NCBI GenBank assembly: GCA_000721375.1
Contig: JOGW01000009.1
Coordinates: 212,855 to 276,854, forward strand
Length of the DNA: 64,000 nt
Reading direction: 5' to 3'
DNA from: Streptomyces sp. NRRL B-3428
Lineage (GTDB): Bacteria > Actinomycetota > Actinomycetes > Streptomycetales > Streptomycetaceae
Positions 19,957 through 28,640 of the stretch are shown one piece after another. Under the pieces are notes generated by a model. The model was not told the origin of the DNA, searched no databases, and was given only the letters and a program-made list of their open reading frames with translations. Both the position numbers and the translations under genes were made by a program. Numbering within the stretch: the first letter of the stretch is position 1; each line of letters starts with the position of its first letter.

Positions 19957-22837
19957 CGGCCACCCGGTCGTACTGCACGCGTGCCTCGGCGATGCGTCCC
20001 GTCGCCATGAACGCACCGCCGAGTCGGCTACGGATATCCATTTCCAGCCAGGCGTAACTCGGTTCGGTCAGCGGTGACAGCAATTGCAGCTGCAGCAGAG
20101 CCTGTTGATGCAGCAGGACCGCCGCCTCGGCATCGCCCTGTCCGTGCACCGCCGTGCCGAGCCGCGTCAGGTTCTGGGCGCCGAGGAAGACGTCCCCGCC
20201 CTGCTCCACGAGCCGCACTGCCTGCGTCAGGAGCTGTGCCGCCTGCGCGTACCGGCCGGTCCGCAGATGGATGTCCGCGCTGGAGCTCAGGATCCGCCCG
20301 AGCATGTGCGGGCGGCCGTCGGCCTCGGCGTACCTCCGTGCCTCGGCGAAGCTCGCGAGCGCCGCAGTGCCGTCTCCACCGAACTGGTGGGAGAGCCCTT
20401 GGACGAGCAGCGCCATCGAGCAGAGCCAGCCGTCCTGTCGCGTACGGCAGATTCCGGCCGCCTCCGTGACGTACGCGATGGCCTGTGCTCCCTCGCCGAC
20501 GCTGAGGGCGATCGCGCCGAGGCCGGTGAGCGCGCGGGCCTCCTCGCCCGTCTCGCCCGCACTTCTCGCCAGCGCGAGGGCCTCGGTGCACAGGGTGCGG
20601 GCTTGGGTGTAGCGGCGCTGGTAGATGGCGGTGTAGCCGAGGCAGCTGCGCAGGGCGAGCGGTATCCGTGGGTCGCCGGCGTCCTGTGCGTGGGGGAGTG
20701 CGAGCTCCAGGGCGGTCTGGCTCTCCTGGTAGCGCCCCTGCCGTACGAAGTAGTCGGTGTACGCCTCCGCGAGCCAGCACGCCAGGCCGTACTCGCCCAG
20801 TGCGACGGCGTGCCCCACGACATCGGGGAGTTCGCCGCCGAAGGAGTCGAGCCAGCGCTCGGCCTCGCGCCAGTCGGTGAATGGCCCGTCGGTGACGTGC
20901 CGGTCGTTGAAGTGCCCGTTGGTGACGTGTGCGGGGCTCGGCTCGGGCCCGGTGGGGAATCCGGCCGCTCCCCAGTCGCTCGCGAGCCGCGCGGCCGCGA
21001 GATGCAGCCGCAGCGCCTTCGTCCGTACGGCGGCGGCCTCGTCCGGCAGCGAGTCGGCCATGCGGCGCGCGTGCACCCGTACGAGATCGTGCAGCCGGTA
21101 GCGGCCGGGGCGCGGCTGCTGCAGCAGACTGGCGTCGACCAGGCTCTCCAGGACGTTTTCCGCGGTGTCCCACGGGGTGCCGAGCATCACCGCCACGGTG
21201 CGTACGTCGAACTCCACGGTCGGGGCGAGCCCCAACGCCCGGAACCCACGCTGCTGTTCGGCCCCGAGCTGGTCGTAGGAGAGCCGGAACGCGGCCTCCA
21301 CGCTGCGGTCCCCGACGCTCAGCTCCCCGAGCAGCCGCTCGTCCCCGGCCATCCGCCCGACCAGGTACTCCACGCTCCAGGCGGTGCGGTTCTGCAGCCG
21401 CGATCCGGCGATCCGCAGCGCGAGCGGCAGTCCGTCGCACAGGCGGGCGAGGTCGGCGGCCGCTTCGGGCTCCTTGGCGGCGCGTTCCTCGCCGATCAGA
21501 TGGGTGAGCAGGGAGAGGGCCTGGGCGGTGTCCAGCGGATCGAGGCCCACCCGGCGCTCCGCGTCCAGGTCGGCGAGACGGCTGCGGGCGGCCACGAGGA
21601 CGCGGCTGCCCGCACCGGCCGGGAGCAGGGGGCGTATCTGTGCGGAGTCGAGTGCGTCGTCGAGGACGAGGAGGAGGGTGCGGGTACTGGTCGCGGCACG
21701 CCATGCTGAAGTCAACTCGTCCAGATCGCCGGGCAGTTCGCCCTTCGCGGCGCCCAGTGATCTGAGCAGACCCTGCAGGGCCTGCTCAGGGGTCTGCCGT
21801 CGCTTCGCGCTGTGTCCGCGCAGGTCGACGAAGAGACAGCCGTCCGGGTAGCGGGGGCTCAGCTCCCGCGCGGCCCGTACGACCAGTGCGCTCTTGCCGA
21901 CGCCCGCCGGGCCGTGGACGGTCAGGAGACAGACGGCGCCGGGGGTGGACGGGGCGGTGAGGGCGGCGAGTTCGGCGCCGCGGCCGATGAGCCGGCCGGA
22001 GTCGCCGGGGAGGGTGTTGGGGTGGGGGGTCCTCGGGGCGGGGTCGGTCTCGTGGGGGAGCGGGGTGAGGTTGCTCCTCTGTGGCAGCGGGGCGCCCTCG
22101 GACTCCTGGCGCAGCACCGCCTGGTGCGCCTGTCGCAGCTCGGGGCCCGGGTCCACGCCGAGCTCCCTGCGCAGCAGTCCCCGTATCTCCTCGTACGCCT
22201 GCAGCGCTTCCACCTGTCGGCCGCTGCCGTACAGGGCGCGGATGCGCAGTGCGGCGAGCTGCTCGTCGCCCGGGTCGGGGAGTGTGGTGAGTTCGTCGGC
22301 GACCTCGGCGAACCGTCCCCAAGCCAGCAGCCACTCCCAACGCCGGGCGCGCACCGCACGCAGCCGCTGCCGCAGCCTCTCCCGCTCCGCCTCGGCGAAC
22401 GGGCCCGGCAGGCCGGCGAGGGGTTCGCCGCGTACGAGGGCGAGGGCGCGGTCGAGCGGGGCGAGCTCGCCCATGGAGCGGGACTCGGCCGCGTACGCCT
22501 CCAACTCCTCGCTGTCCAGCCTCAGTTGCTCTCCGAGCAGCCGGTATCCACCGCTCTCGGCGCGGATGAGGGAGTCCTCCGGCTGAGTCCCGGGCGGATC
22601 GAGCCGCTTGCGCAGCCCGTACACATAACTGGGCAGCACCTTCACACCGGTCGGCGGCGGCCGCTCGCCCCACACCCCGTCGAGCAACTGCTCACGGCTC
22701 ACCACCCGGCCCGCCCGCAGCGCGAGCGCCACGAGGACGGCCTGCCGGCGGGCCGGGCCGAGATGCACCGGCGTACCGGCGCGGTCGCAGCGCACGGGGC
22801 CGAGCACGGCCAGCCGAAGACTCCGCCCTGGTCCCAT
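19907..22837 (-). CDS. SARP/AfsR-type regulator with NTPase and TPR domains
   Basis: A 976-residue regulator. The ATG at 22837 has a GGGGAGGGGG site. Residues about 8-95 are an OmpR-like winged helix ('RLAVLGPVRCDRAGTPVHLGPARRQ'), 100-250 the bacterial transcriptional activator domain, and about 290-560 an NB-ARC ATPase with Walker A 'GPAGVGKSALV' near 306-316 and 'LLLVLDDALD'. From about 630 to the end TPR-like helical repeats dominate. Members of this family (AfsR, SARPs) activate secondary metabolite genes by binding heptamer repeats spaced 11 bp, with RNA polymerase; such repeats lie at 23559-23587. It diverges from the 22960 gene. Confidence 0.92.
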   Translation of the reverse strand: MGPGRSLRLAVLGPVRCDRAGTPVHLGPARRQAVLVALALRAGRVVSREQLLDGVWGERPPPTGVKVLPSYVYGLRKRLDPPGTQPEDSLIRAESGGYRLLGEQLRLDSEELEAYAAESRSMGELAPLDRALALVRGEPLAGLPGPFAEAERERLRQRLRAVRARRWEWLLAWGRFAEVADELTTLPDPGDEQLAALRIRALYGSGRQVEALQAYEEIRGLLRRELGVDPGPELRQAHQAVLRQESEGAPLPQRSNLTPLPHETDPAPRTPHPNTLPGDSGRLIGRGAELAALTAPSTPGAVCLLTVHGPAGVGKSALVVRAARELSPRYPDGCLFVDLRGHSAKRRQTPEQALQGLLRSLGAAKGELPGDLDELTSAWRAATSTRTLLLVLDDALDSAQIRPLLPAGAGSRVLVAARSRLADLDAERRVGLDPLDTAQALSLLTHLIGEERAAKEPEAAADLARLCDGLPLALRIAGSRLQNRTAWSVEYLVGRMAGDERLLGELSVGDRSVEAAFRLSYDQLGAEQQRGFRALGLAPTVEFDVRTVAVMLGTPWDTAENVLESLVDASLLQQPRPGRYRLHDLVRVHARRMADSLPDEAAAVRTKALRLHLAAARLASDWGAAGFPTGPEPSPAHVTNGHFNDRHVTDGPFTDWREAERWLDSFGGELPDVVGHAVALGEYGLACWLAEAYTDYFVRQGRYQESQTALELALPHAQDAGDPRIPLALRSCLGYTAIYQRRYTQARTLCTEALALARSAGETGEEARALTGLGAIALSVGEGAQAIAYVTEAAGICRTRQDGWLCSMALLVQGLSHQFGGDGTAALASFAEARRYAEADGRPHMLGRILSSSADIHLRTGRYAQAAQLLTQAVRLVEQGGDVFLGAQNLTRLGTAVHGQGDAEAAVLLHQQALLQLQLLSPLTEPSYAWLEMDIRSRLGGAFMATGRIAEARVQYDRVAATGLGVACAQRSTQGP

Positions 22838-22959
22838 GTGCAGCCCCCTCCCCGTACGCATCATCGAAATTTCATCGGCATTGCAACGCCTTCCGCCACG
22901 GTATGCAAGCGCGGCGGCCGCTCCGGGGGAAACGGCCGTCGCGCGTCGATGCCCGACTC

Positions 22960-23520
22960 ATGGAAGGCGGCAGGCAGTTGACACTCACCGACGACACACC
23001 CTTGACGAACCTCCTGGCCGAGCGCGGTCTCTTCCTCACGCAGGACGACGGCGACGCCTCGGCCACCGTCTACATCTGCGTACGGGACGGGCTCCCCGGC
23101 GGCTACCCCATCGGCTACGCCCTGCCTTCCCGTACGGGAACGTGGTTCGCGTACGCGCGCTCGCGACCGGGCCGCATCTTCTCCTGCGACCAGGTGGACG
23201 CGGGCCTGTGGTCCCTGGAGTCGGCCCTGCGCTCGGTCCTCGCGCATGCCAGGTATGGAGATGTCCTGTACGCCTTGGAGGAGTCCACGGGCACGGACGT
23301 GACGTACACGGTGAAGGTCCCCCGCTCCTGGTCCGCGCGCCTGTCCGCACTCCCCGGCATCACGCACACCTCCGGCCGCACCCTCCGCCTCACCTCCCCG
23401 GCAGTCGCACTGCTGCGCGGCCAACCGGAACGGGGCGGCTGCTACGCGGACTTGGCGGGCCGGCTGTGGCTGGAGGGCGCGTCGTACGAGCTGCGCAGGG
23501 AACTGCGTCGAGACGTCTGA
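22960..23520 (+). CDS. Hypothetical protein, unknown function
   Basis: A 186-residue reading frame between a divergent SARP regulator and an ABC exporter. I do not recognise a family. The codon pattern (strong C/G at third positions) supports it as real. It has no signal peptide or membrane helix. Noticeable segments are 'DTPLTNLLAERGLFLTQDD' near the N-terminus and 'VALLRGQPERGGCYADLAGRLWLEGASYELRRELRRDV' as the C-terminal part. The ATG at 22960 is preferred; the ribosome-binding site is weak and an in-frame ATG at 22903 is open. It ends 90 bp before the exporter operon and could be part of the same regulon. Confidence 0.55.
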   Translation: MEGGRQLTLTDDTPLTNLLAERGLFLTQDDGDASATVYICVRDGLPGGYPIGYALPSRTGTWFAYARSRPGRIFSCDQVDAGLWSLESALRSVLAHARYGDVLYALEESTGTDVTYTVKVPRSWSARLSALPGITHTSGRTLRLTSPAVALLRGQPERGGCYADLAGRLWLEGASYELRRELRRDV

Positions 23521-23527
23521 CCTGCCC

Positions 23528-23565
23528 GTTTCAGCGCCGGGCACTGTCACCGCCCCCGCTGAAAC
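23528..23565. promoter_or_regulatory. Inverted repeat upstream of the ABC exporter
   Basis: GTTTCAGCG (23528-23536) and CGCTGAAAC (23557-23565) are perfect 9-bp arms spaced by 20 bases. The right arm overlaps the first of the CTGAA direct repeats. It could be a terminator for the 22960 gene or an operator. Confidence 0.5.
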
Positions 23566-23587
23566 ACCTCTGAAGCCCCCCTGAATC
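23559..23587 (+). promoter_or_regulatory. Candidate SARP box: three CTGAA repeats at 11-bp spacing
   Basis: CTGAA occurs at 23559, 23570 and 23581, exactly 11 bp apart, ending 26 bp before the ATG of the exporter ATPase. SARP proteins are known to bind heptamer direct repeats in this 11-bp phase next to the -10 region. Two SARP genes flank the operon. A clear -10 hexamer is not evident. Confidence 0.6.
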
Positions 23588-23610
23588 CGCCGCCCCCCAA
23601 GCTCTGCGGC

Positions 23611-24588
23611 ATGACGACAACCACCCAGGGTCCAAGCACCCGGCACCACGCCATCGCAGCCCGCGGACTGCGCAAGGCCTACGGGGACAAGCAGGTCCTC
23701 GACGGCGTCGACCTCCATGTGCCGCAGGGCACCGTGTTCTCGCTGCTCGGGCCGAACGGGGCCGGCAAGACCACCGCCGTGAAGATCCTCTCCACCCTCA
23801 TCAGGGCCGACGAGGGCGATGTCCACGTCGGTGGGTACGACCTCGCCGCCGACCCGCAGGCCGTACGCGGCTCGATCGGTGTCACCGGACAGTTCTCCGC
23901 CGTGGACGGGCTGATCACCGGTGCGGAGAACATGCTGCTCATGGCCGACCTGCAGCATCTGAGCAAGGCCGAAGGGCGGCGGGTGACCGCCGAGCTGCTG
24001 GAGCGGTTCGATCTGACGGAGGCGGCGCACAAGCCCGCGTCCACCTACTCGGGCGGGATGAAGCGGCGGCTCGACATCGCCATGACGCTGGTCGGCGATC
24101 CGCGGATCATCTTCCTCGACGAGCCCACCACCGGGCTCGACCCGCGCTCGCGGCACAACATGTGGCAGATCATCCGGGAGCTGGTCGGCGGGGGAGTCAC
24201 CGTCTTCCTCACCACCCAGTACCTGGAGGAGGCCGACGAGCTCGCCGACCGGATCGCCGTACTGAACGGCGGGAAGATCGTCGCGGAGGGAACGGCCGAC
24301 GAGCTCAAGCGGCTGATCCCCGGCGGGCACGTACGGCTCCGCTTCACGAACCCGGTCGACTACCAGGCCGCCGCCGTCGCCCTGCGCGAGGCGAACCGGG
24401 ACGACGAGGCGCTCGCGCTGCAGATCCCCAGCGACGGCAGCCAGCGCGAACTGCGCTCGATCCTCGACTGGTTGGACTCCGCCGGCGTACAGGCCGACGA
24501 GTTCACCGTGCACACCCCCGACCTCGACGACGTGTTCTTCGCCCTGACCGCGAGCAGCACCGCCACCCAGAAGGAGACCGTCCGATGA
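23611..24588 (+). CDS. ABC exporter ATP-binding protein (DrrA-like)
   Basis: A 325-residue ATPase of the daunorubicin-resistance DrrA type. Walker A 'GPNGAGKTT' is at about 48-56, the signature 'TYSGGMKRRLDIAM' near 146-159 and Walker B 'IIFLDEPTTGLDPRSR' near 167-182, followed by the switch 'LTTQYLEEADELADR'. The C-terminal 90 residues ('GHVRLRFTNPV...FTVHTPDLDDVFFALT') are the DrrA-type extension that couples to the permease. It pairs with the permease encoded by the next gene through an ATGA overlap and probably exports a drug or lipid-like product. No strong ribosome-binding site precedes the ATG. Confidence 0.93.
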   Translation: MTTTTQGPSTRHHAIAARGLRKAYGDKQVLDGVDLHVPQGTVFSLLGPNGAGKTTAVKILSTLIRADEGDVHVGGYDLAADPQAVRGSIGVTGQFSAVDGLITGAENMLLMADLQHLSKAEGRRVTAELLERFDLTEAAHKPASTYSGGMKRRLDIAMTLVGDPRIIFLDEPTTGLDPRSRHNMWQIIRELVGGGVTVFLTTQYLEEADELADRIAVLNGGKIVAEGTADELKRLIPGGHVRLRFTNPVDYQAAAVALREANRDDEALALQIPSDGSQRELRSILDWLDSAGVQADEFTVHTPDLDDVFFALTASSTATQKETVR

Positions 24589-25397
24589 GCACCCTCGCCC
24601 CCGCCAAGAAGTCGCACGCCTTCCGCGACAACATGACCATGCTGCGGCGCAACCTGCTGCACGCCCGCCGCTACCCCTCGCTCACCCTCAATCTGCTGCT
24701 CACCCCGATCATGCTGCTACTGCTCTTCGTCTACGTCTTCGGTGACGTGATGAGCGCGGGCATCACGGGCGGCGGTCCGGACCGCTCCGAGTACATCGCG
24801 TACATCGTGCCCGGGCTGCTGTTGATGACCATCGGCTCCACGGTCATCGGTACCGCGGTCTCCGTCTCGAACGACATGACCGAGGGCATCATGGCCCGCT
24901 TCCGCACCCTGGCCATCCACCGCGGCGCGGTCCTGATCGGGCATGTCATCGGCAGCGTGCTGCAGTCCGTCGCGAGCGTCGTGCTCGTCGGCGCGGTGGC
25001 CGTGGCCATCGGCTTCCGGTCCACGGACGCCTCCGTGGCGGAGTGGCTGCTCGCCTTCGGCCTGATCGTGCTCTTCACCGTGGCGCTCACCTGGGTCGCG
25101 GTCGGCATGGGACTCGTCAGCCCCAACGCCGAGGCCGCCAGCAACAACGCGATGCCGCTCATCCTGCTGCCGCTGCTGTCCAGCGCGTTCATCCCGGTCG
25201 ACACCATGCCGGGCTGGTTCCAGCCGGTCGCCGAGTACCAGCCCTTCAGCCCCGCGATCGAGACCCTGCGCGGTCTGCTCCTGGGCAGCGAGATCGGTAC
25301 CGTCAACGCGGTCCTGACCGTCGCGTGGAGCGTGGGCCTGACCGTCCTCGGCTACTACTGGTCGAAGGCGAGCTTCAACCGCGAGCCCCAGCAGTGA
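24585..25397 (+). CDS. ABC exporter permease (DrrB/ABC-2 type)
   Basis: A 270-residue integral membrane protein of the ABC-2 family with about six helices: the first near 'LTLNLLLTPIMLLLLFVYVFG', then 'IVPGLLLMTIGSTVIGTAVSVSNDMTEGIMARFRTLAI', the cytoplasmic-facing family signature, and 'MPLILLPLLSSAFIPVDTMPGWFQPVAEYQPFSPAIETLRGLL' near 180-222. It is translationally coupled to the ATPase gene (ATGA overlap at 24585-24588). The open frame extends upstream but is only a shadow of the ATPase gene. Its 3' end, including the stop, lies in a 21-bp duplication and overlaps the convergent SARP gene by 23 bp. Confidence 0.92.
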   Translation: MSTLAPAKKSHAFRDNMTMLRRNLLHARRYPSLTLNLLLTPIMLLLLFVYVFGDVMSAGITGGGPDRSEYIAYIVPGLLLMTIGSTVIGTAVSVSNDMTEGIMARFRTLAIHRGAVLIGHVIGSVLQSVASVVLVGAVAVAIGFRSTDASVAEWLLAFGLIVLFTVALTWVAVGMGLVSPNAEAASNNAMPLILLPLLSSAFIPVDTMPGWFQPVAEYQPFSPAIETLRGLLLGSEIGTVNAVLTVAWSVGLTVLGYYWSKASFNREPQQ

Positions 25398-28300
25398 GAT
25401 CCCGGGCGCCGGCAGTGAAATCCCGCGCCCCGGCGGCCAGTTCCCGCCGCGCCACAGCCAACAGCTCCTCCCGCTCCAGGGCGGCGTACTCCGACACCGC
25501 GTCGGTGAACGCCGCCCTGTCGGCGTTCTCGGCCAGCTCCCAGGCGGGTGCCGAGGACATCGTGGGGTACTGGCGCAGCACCCGCAGCCGTTCGGCGAGC
25601 GCGATCAGGCGTACGGACGCGGGGTTGCCCGAGGCCACGCCCGCGCAGCCCAGGGCGTGCGCCACCGTTCCGTACATGGGAAGTTCGACGAGCGCCGCCC
25701 CCGAGAGCAGCGCGGTCAACTCCTCCCGCAGGCCGGAGGCGAGTTCGGCCACGGGGGCCAGGCGCCCCCGCAGCGCGTGCGCGGTCAGCGCCGTGGACCG
25801 CAGCTCAAGGAGCCTGCGCCGCAGGAACGGGTCGCCGGGGTGGCGCCGCTGCTCCCGGCCGAGCCGCTCCACGGACTCGCGCCACAGCCTGAGCCCGACC
25901 TCCGTCAGACCGCGGGCCAGCGCGATCTCCGCCCGGGCGGGCAGGGCGTCTTCCAGGGTCTCGTCGAGTACCTCGTCACCGGCCGCGAGCTGCAGCCAGA
26001 ACTCGGCCTCGTCGATCTCCGCGCGCTGCAGGCAGACGAGCACCATCCGCCAGCGGTAGGCCGCCACCACATCCGCCCAGCCGCCCAGCGCGTCGAATCC
26101 GTCGAGTGCGGTGCGCAGATGCCCGTACGCCTCGTCGGACCGCTCCAGACGCAAACTCAGATCCCCGACCCGCCCGTGTGCGAGGGCCCGCATCGTCGGA
26201 TGGCCCGGCGCCTTCAGGGCGGTGGTCAGCCCCCGGGCGTAGTCGAGCGCACGCTCCGGCCGCTGCCGCGCCTCCCACACCACACTGGCCACCGCTCCCG
26301 CGACCGCGGAGAGCAATGGCTCATCGGCTTCGCAGAGTTCCGTCAGCCTCGGGTAGTCGGGTCCGCGCATCTCCGGTACGGCGCACAGCACGGCCGCGAG
26401 CGCCCGCATCAGGGTGTCCGGCGGGGCGGCCGGCAGCCGCCGCAGGGTGACGAGCTGGCGTACGGCGTGCGGCCCCCGGCCCATGAACAGCGTGGTCACG
26501 CCCAACACGGCGGCGGCGCGGGCCACTTCGAGGTCTTCGGGACCGGGCCGGAAGTGCGACAGCGGGCCGCCGGTCTCGGCGGCGAGCGTGACGAGCCGCT
26601 CGTAGCTGGAGCCGGTGGCCCACAGCGAGGTGAGTACGGCGGTGACGGCCGCCAGGGCCGGCAGATCCTCGCGGTCGAGGGCCAGCCGCAGCGCACATAC
26701 GAGGTTGTCCTGCTCGGCCCGTACCTGCTGCCAGGGCGGCTGCGGGTCCGCGCCGAGGAGTAGGTCGTGGTGGCGCCGCCCGAACTCCCGCCCCCAGCGC
26801 AGGAACCGGCCGGTCACGATCTCCTCGTCGCCGGCCTCCGCCAGCTTCGCCGCCCCGAACGCCCGCAGTGTCTCCAGCATGCGGAAGCGCACCCCGGCCG
26901 GGGTGTCCTCCACCTTGATCAGCGACTGCTCGGCCAGCTGTTCAAGGAGGAAGAGCGCGTCCCCGTCCGCGTCGAGCAGATACTCGGCTGCCTCCTCCGT
27001 GAACCCGCCGGGGAACACCGACAGCGCCCGCAGCGCCGCCTTCCCCTCCGGGTCCAGGAGATTCCAGCTCCACTCGACCACGGCCCGCAGCGTCCGGTGC
27101 CGCTCCGGCGCATCCCGCGCCCCGCCTCTCAGCAGCGCGAAACGGTTCTGGAGGCGGTGCGCGATATCCGCCACCGACAGCACCCGCACCCGCGCGGCCG
27201 CCAGTTCGACGGCCAGCGGCAGTCCGTCCAGGTGGCGGCAGATCTCGGTGACCTGATCCGCGGGCAGCTCGACACCGGGCCGCGCGGCCCGCGCCCGCTG
27301 CTCGAAGAGCGCCACCGAGGTCGCCTGGGAGAGTTCGGGCAGGGCGTAGACGGATTCGGCGCCGATCCCCAGCGGCGAGCGGCTGGTGGCGAGCACCCGC
27401 AGCTCCTTCGACCGGGACACGAGGTCCTGGACGAGTACGGCGGCCTCCTGGACGACCTGCTCGCAGTTGTCGAGCACCAGGAGCGCGGGACCGGGCCCGA
27501 GCTTGGCGACGATCCCCGCGACCGCGGTCCCGCCGGACCGGCGTGCGTCGCCGCCGGACTGCCGCCCGTCCCCGGCCCCGACCGCGGCGGCCACCTCGCC
27601 CTCGACGTCTCCGCCGGGCGGCAGACCGGCGAGCGACACGAAGTGCACCACCCGCTGCTCGGCGGCCCGGCTCACCGCGTACGAAAGCCGTGTCTTGCCC
27701 AGGCCGCCGGGACCGACCACGGTCACCACCCGGGCGGTGCCCAACATCCGCAGGACGGAGGTGAGATCGGCCTCGCGTCCGAGCAGCGGGTTCGGCTCGT
27801 GCGGCACCCCGTGCCGTACCGCCGGTGCATCCGCGTTCAAAAGCTCCTGGTACACGGCCTTGAGCGCCCGCCCCGGATCGGCGCCCAGCTCGTCGCGCAG
27901 CGTGCGCCGGTAGTTGTCGTACCGCTTCAGCGCGGCGGCCCGCCCGACCGCCGCCCCCTCGCTGCGCAGCAACTCGGCCAGCACTTCCTCGTCCTGAGGA
28001 GATTCCCGTACGACGTCACCGAGCACTTTGACCGCGTCATCGGCGCGCCCCACGCGGGCCAGCGCGAGCCCCCGCATCCGTATCAGGGACCGGTGGACCG
28101 CCGCCCGCTCCCAGCGCAGCGCGGCCACCGGATCGTGCAGTTCGCTCTCGCCGTCGGCCCCGCCGTCCCACAACGCGAGCCCGGCCTCGGCCTGTTGGAG
28201 CGCCGCCTCGTGCTCACCGGCCCGTTCGTGCCCGGCGCCCGCGGCGGCGTACATGAGCAGCGCCGAGCTGTCGATCTGCTCCGCGCCAAGGCCCAGGCGG

Positions 28301-28548
28301 TACCCGGTGGCGGTGCTCTCCACGACCTCGGGGCCGAGCTGCGCCCTCACCCGCGACACGAGGACCTGGAGCGCACGCGCCGGCCGCTCGGGCGCCTCGT
28401 CGGGCCACAGACCTTCCACAAGGCGGCCCGTGCTGCACCCGGTCCGCAGCTCCTGTGCGAGCAGCGCGAGGAGTCCGCGCAGGCGCGGCGCCGTGATCTC
28501 CCGCCCGCGGTAGGCGACTTGGGACAGCAGCGTCAGCTCTATGGTCAC
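25375..28548 (-). CDS. SARP/AfsR-type regulator (BTAD plus NTPase), second copy in the window
   Basis: A 1057-residue regulator. Residues about 3-90 form a winged helix ('ELTLLSQVAYRGREITAPRLRGLLALLA'), about 95-240 the BTAD helical domain ('AALLMYAAAGAGHERAGEHEAALQQAEAGLALW' and onward), and about 265-500 an ATPase with Walker A 'GPGGLGKTRL' near 276-285 and 'ALLVLDNCEQV'. The rest is alpha-helical, of the kind found in LuxR/AfsR-like ATPases. The last 20 residues are a seven-residue repeat, AAGARDF-TAGARDL-TAGARG, encoded by a DNA duplication that also covers the stop of the convergent permease gene. It likely controls the adjacent exporter or a linked function. The ribosome-binding site is weak. 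Confidence 0.88.
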   Translation of the reverse strand: MTIELTLLSQVAYRGREITAPRLRGLLALLAQELRTGCSTGRLVEGLWPDEAPERPARALQVLVSRVRAQLGPEVVESTATGYRLGLGAEQIDSSALLMYAAAGAGHERAGEHEAALQQAEAGLALWDGGADGESELHDPVAALRWERAAVHRSLIRMRGLALARVGRADDAVKVLGDVVRESPQDEEVLAELLRSEGAAVGRAAALKRYDNYRRTLRDELGADPGRALKAVYQELLNADAPAVRHGVPHEPNPLLGREADLTSVLRMLGTARVVTVVGPGGLGKTRLSYAVSRAAEQRVVHFVSLAGLPPGGDVEGEVAAAVGAGDGRQSGGDARRSGGTAVAGIVAKLGPGPALLVLDNCEQVVQEAAVLVQDLVSRSKELRVLATSRSPLGIGAESVYALPELSQATSVALFEQRARAARPGVELPADQVTEICRHLDGLPLAVELAAARVRVLSVADIAHRLQNRFALLRGGARDAPERHRTLRAVVEWSWNLLDPEGKAALRALSVFPGGFTEEAAEYLLDADGDALFLLEQLAEQSLIKVEDTPAGVRFRMLETLRAFGAAKLAEAGDEEIVTGRFLRWGREFGRRHHDLLLGADPQPPWQQVRAEQDNLVCALRLALDREDLPALAAVTAVLTSLWATGSSYERLVTLAAETGGPLSHFRPGPEDLEVARAAAVLGVTTLFMGRGPHAVRQLVTLRRLPAAPPDTLMRALAAVLCAVPEMRGPDYPRLTELCEADEPLLSAVAGAVASVVWEARQRPERALDYARGLTTALKAPGHPTMRALAHGRVGDLSLRLERSDEAYGHLRTALDGFDALGGWADVVAAYRWRMVLVCLQRAEIDEAEFWLQLAAGDEVLDETLEDALPARAEIALARGLTEVGLRLWRESVERLGREQRRHPGDPFLRRRLLELRSTALTAHALRGRLAPVAELASGLREELTALLSGAALVELPMYGTVAHALGCAGVASGNPASVRLIALAERLRVLRQYPTMSSAPAWELAENADRAAFTDAVSEYAALEREELLAVARRELAAGARDFTAGARDLTAGARG
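25391..25432. repeat. 21-bp duplication spanning the permease stop codon
   Basis: Units 25391-25411 and 25412-25432 match at 18 of 21 positions, with a weaker third unit after them. Each begins GCAGTGA, so the permease stop (TGA, 25395-25397) is inside the repeat; on the other strand it encodes the C-terminal heptad of the SARP protein. Confidence 0.75.
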
Positions 28549-28580
28549 GCGTGCAGGGTAACCAGGGGTCCTTCGAAGGT

Positions 28581-28640
28581 CACCAGCTGATCCCGGCGAT
28601 CACCAGCTGATCCCGGCGATCACCAGCTGATCCCCGCGGC
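28581..28640. repeat. 20-bp tandem repeat, three copies, spanning a stop codon
   Basis: Two exact units (28581-28600, 28601-28620) and a third with three changes (28621-28640). Read on the minus strand each contains ATC-AGC-TGG-TGA, the last codons of the VanJ-like gene, so the gene ends inside the array and two further copies of its end follow. Confidence 0.9.
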
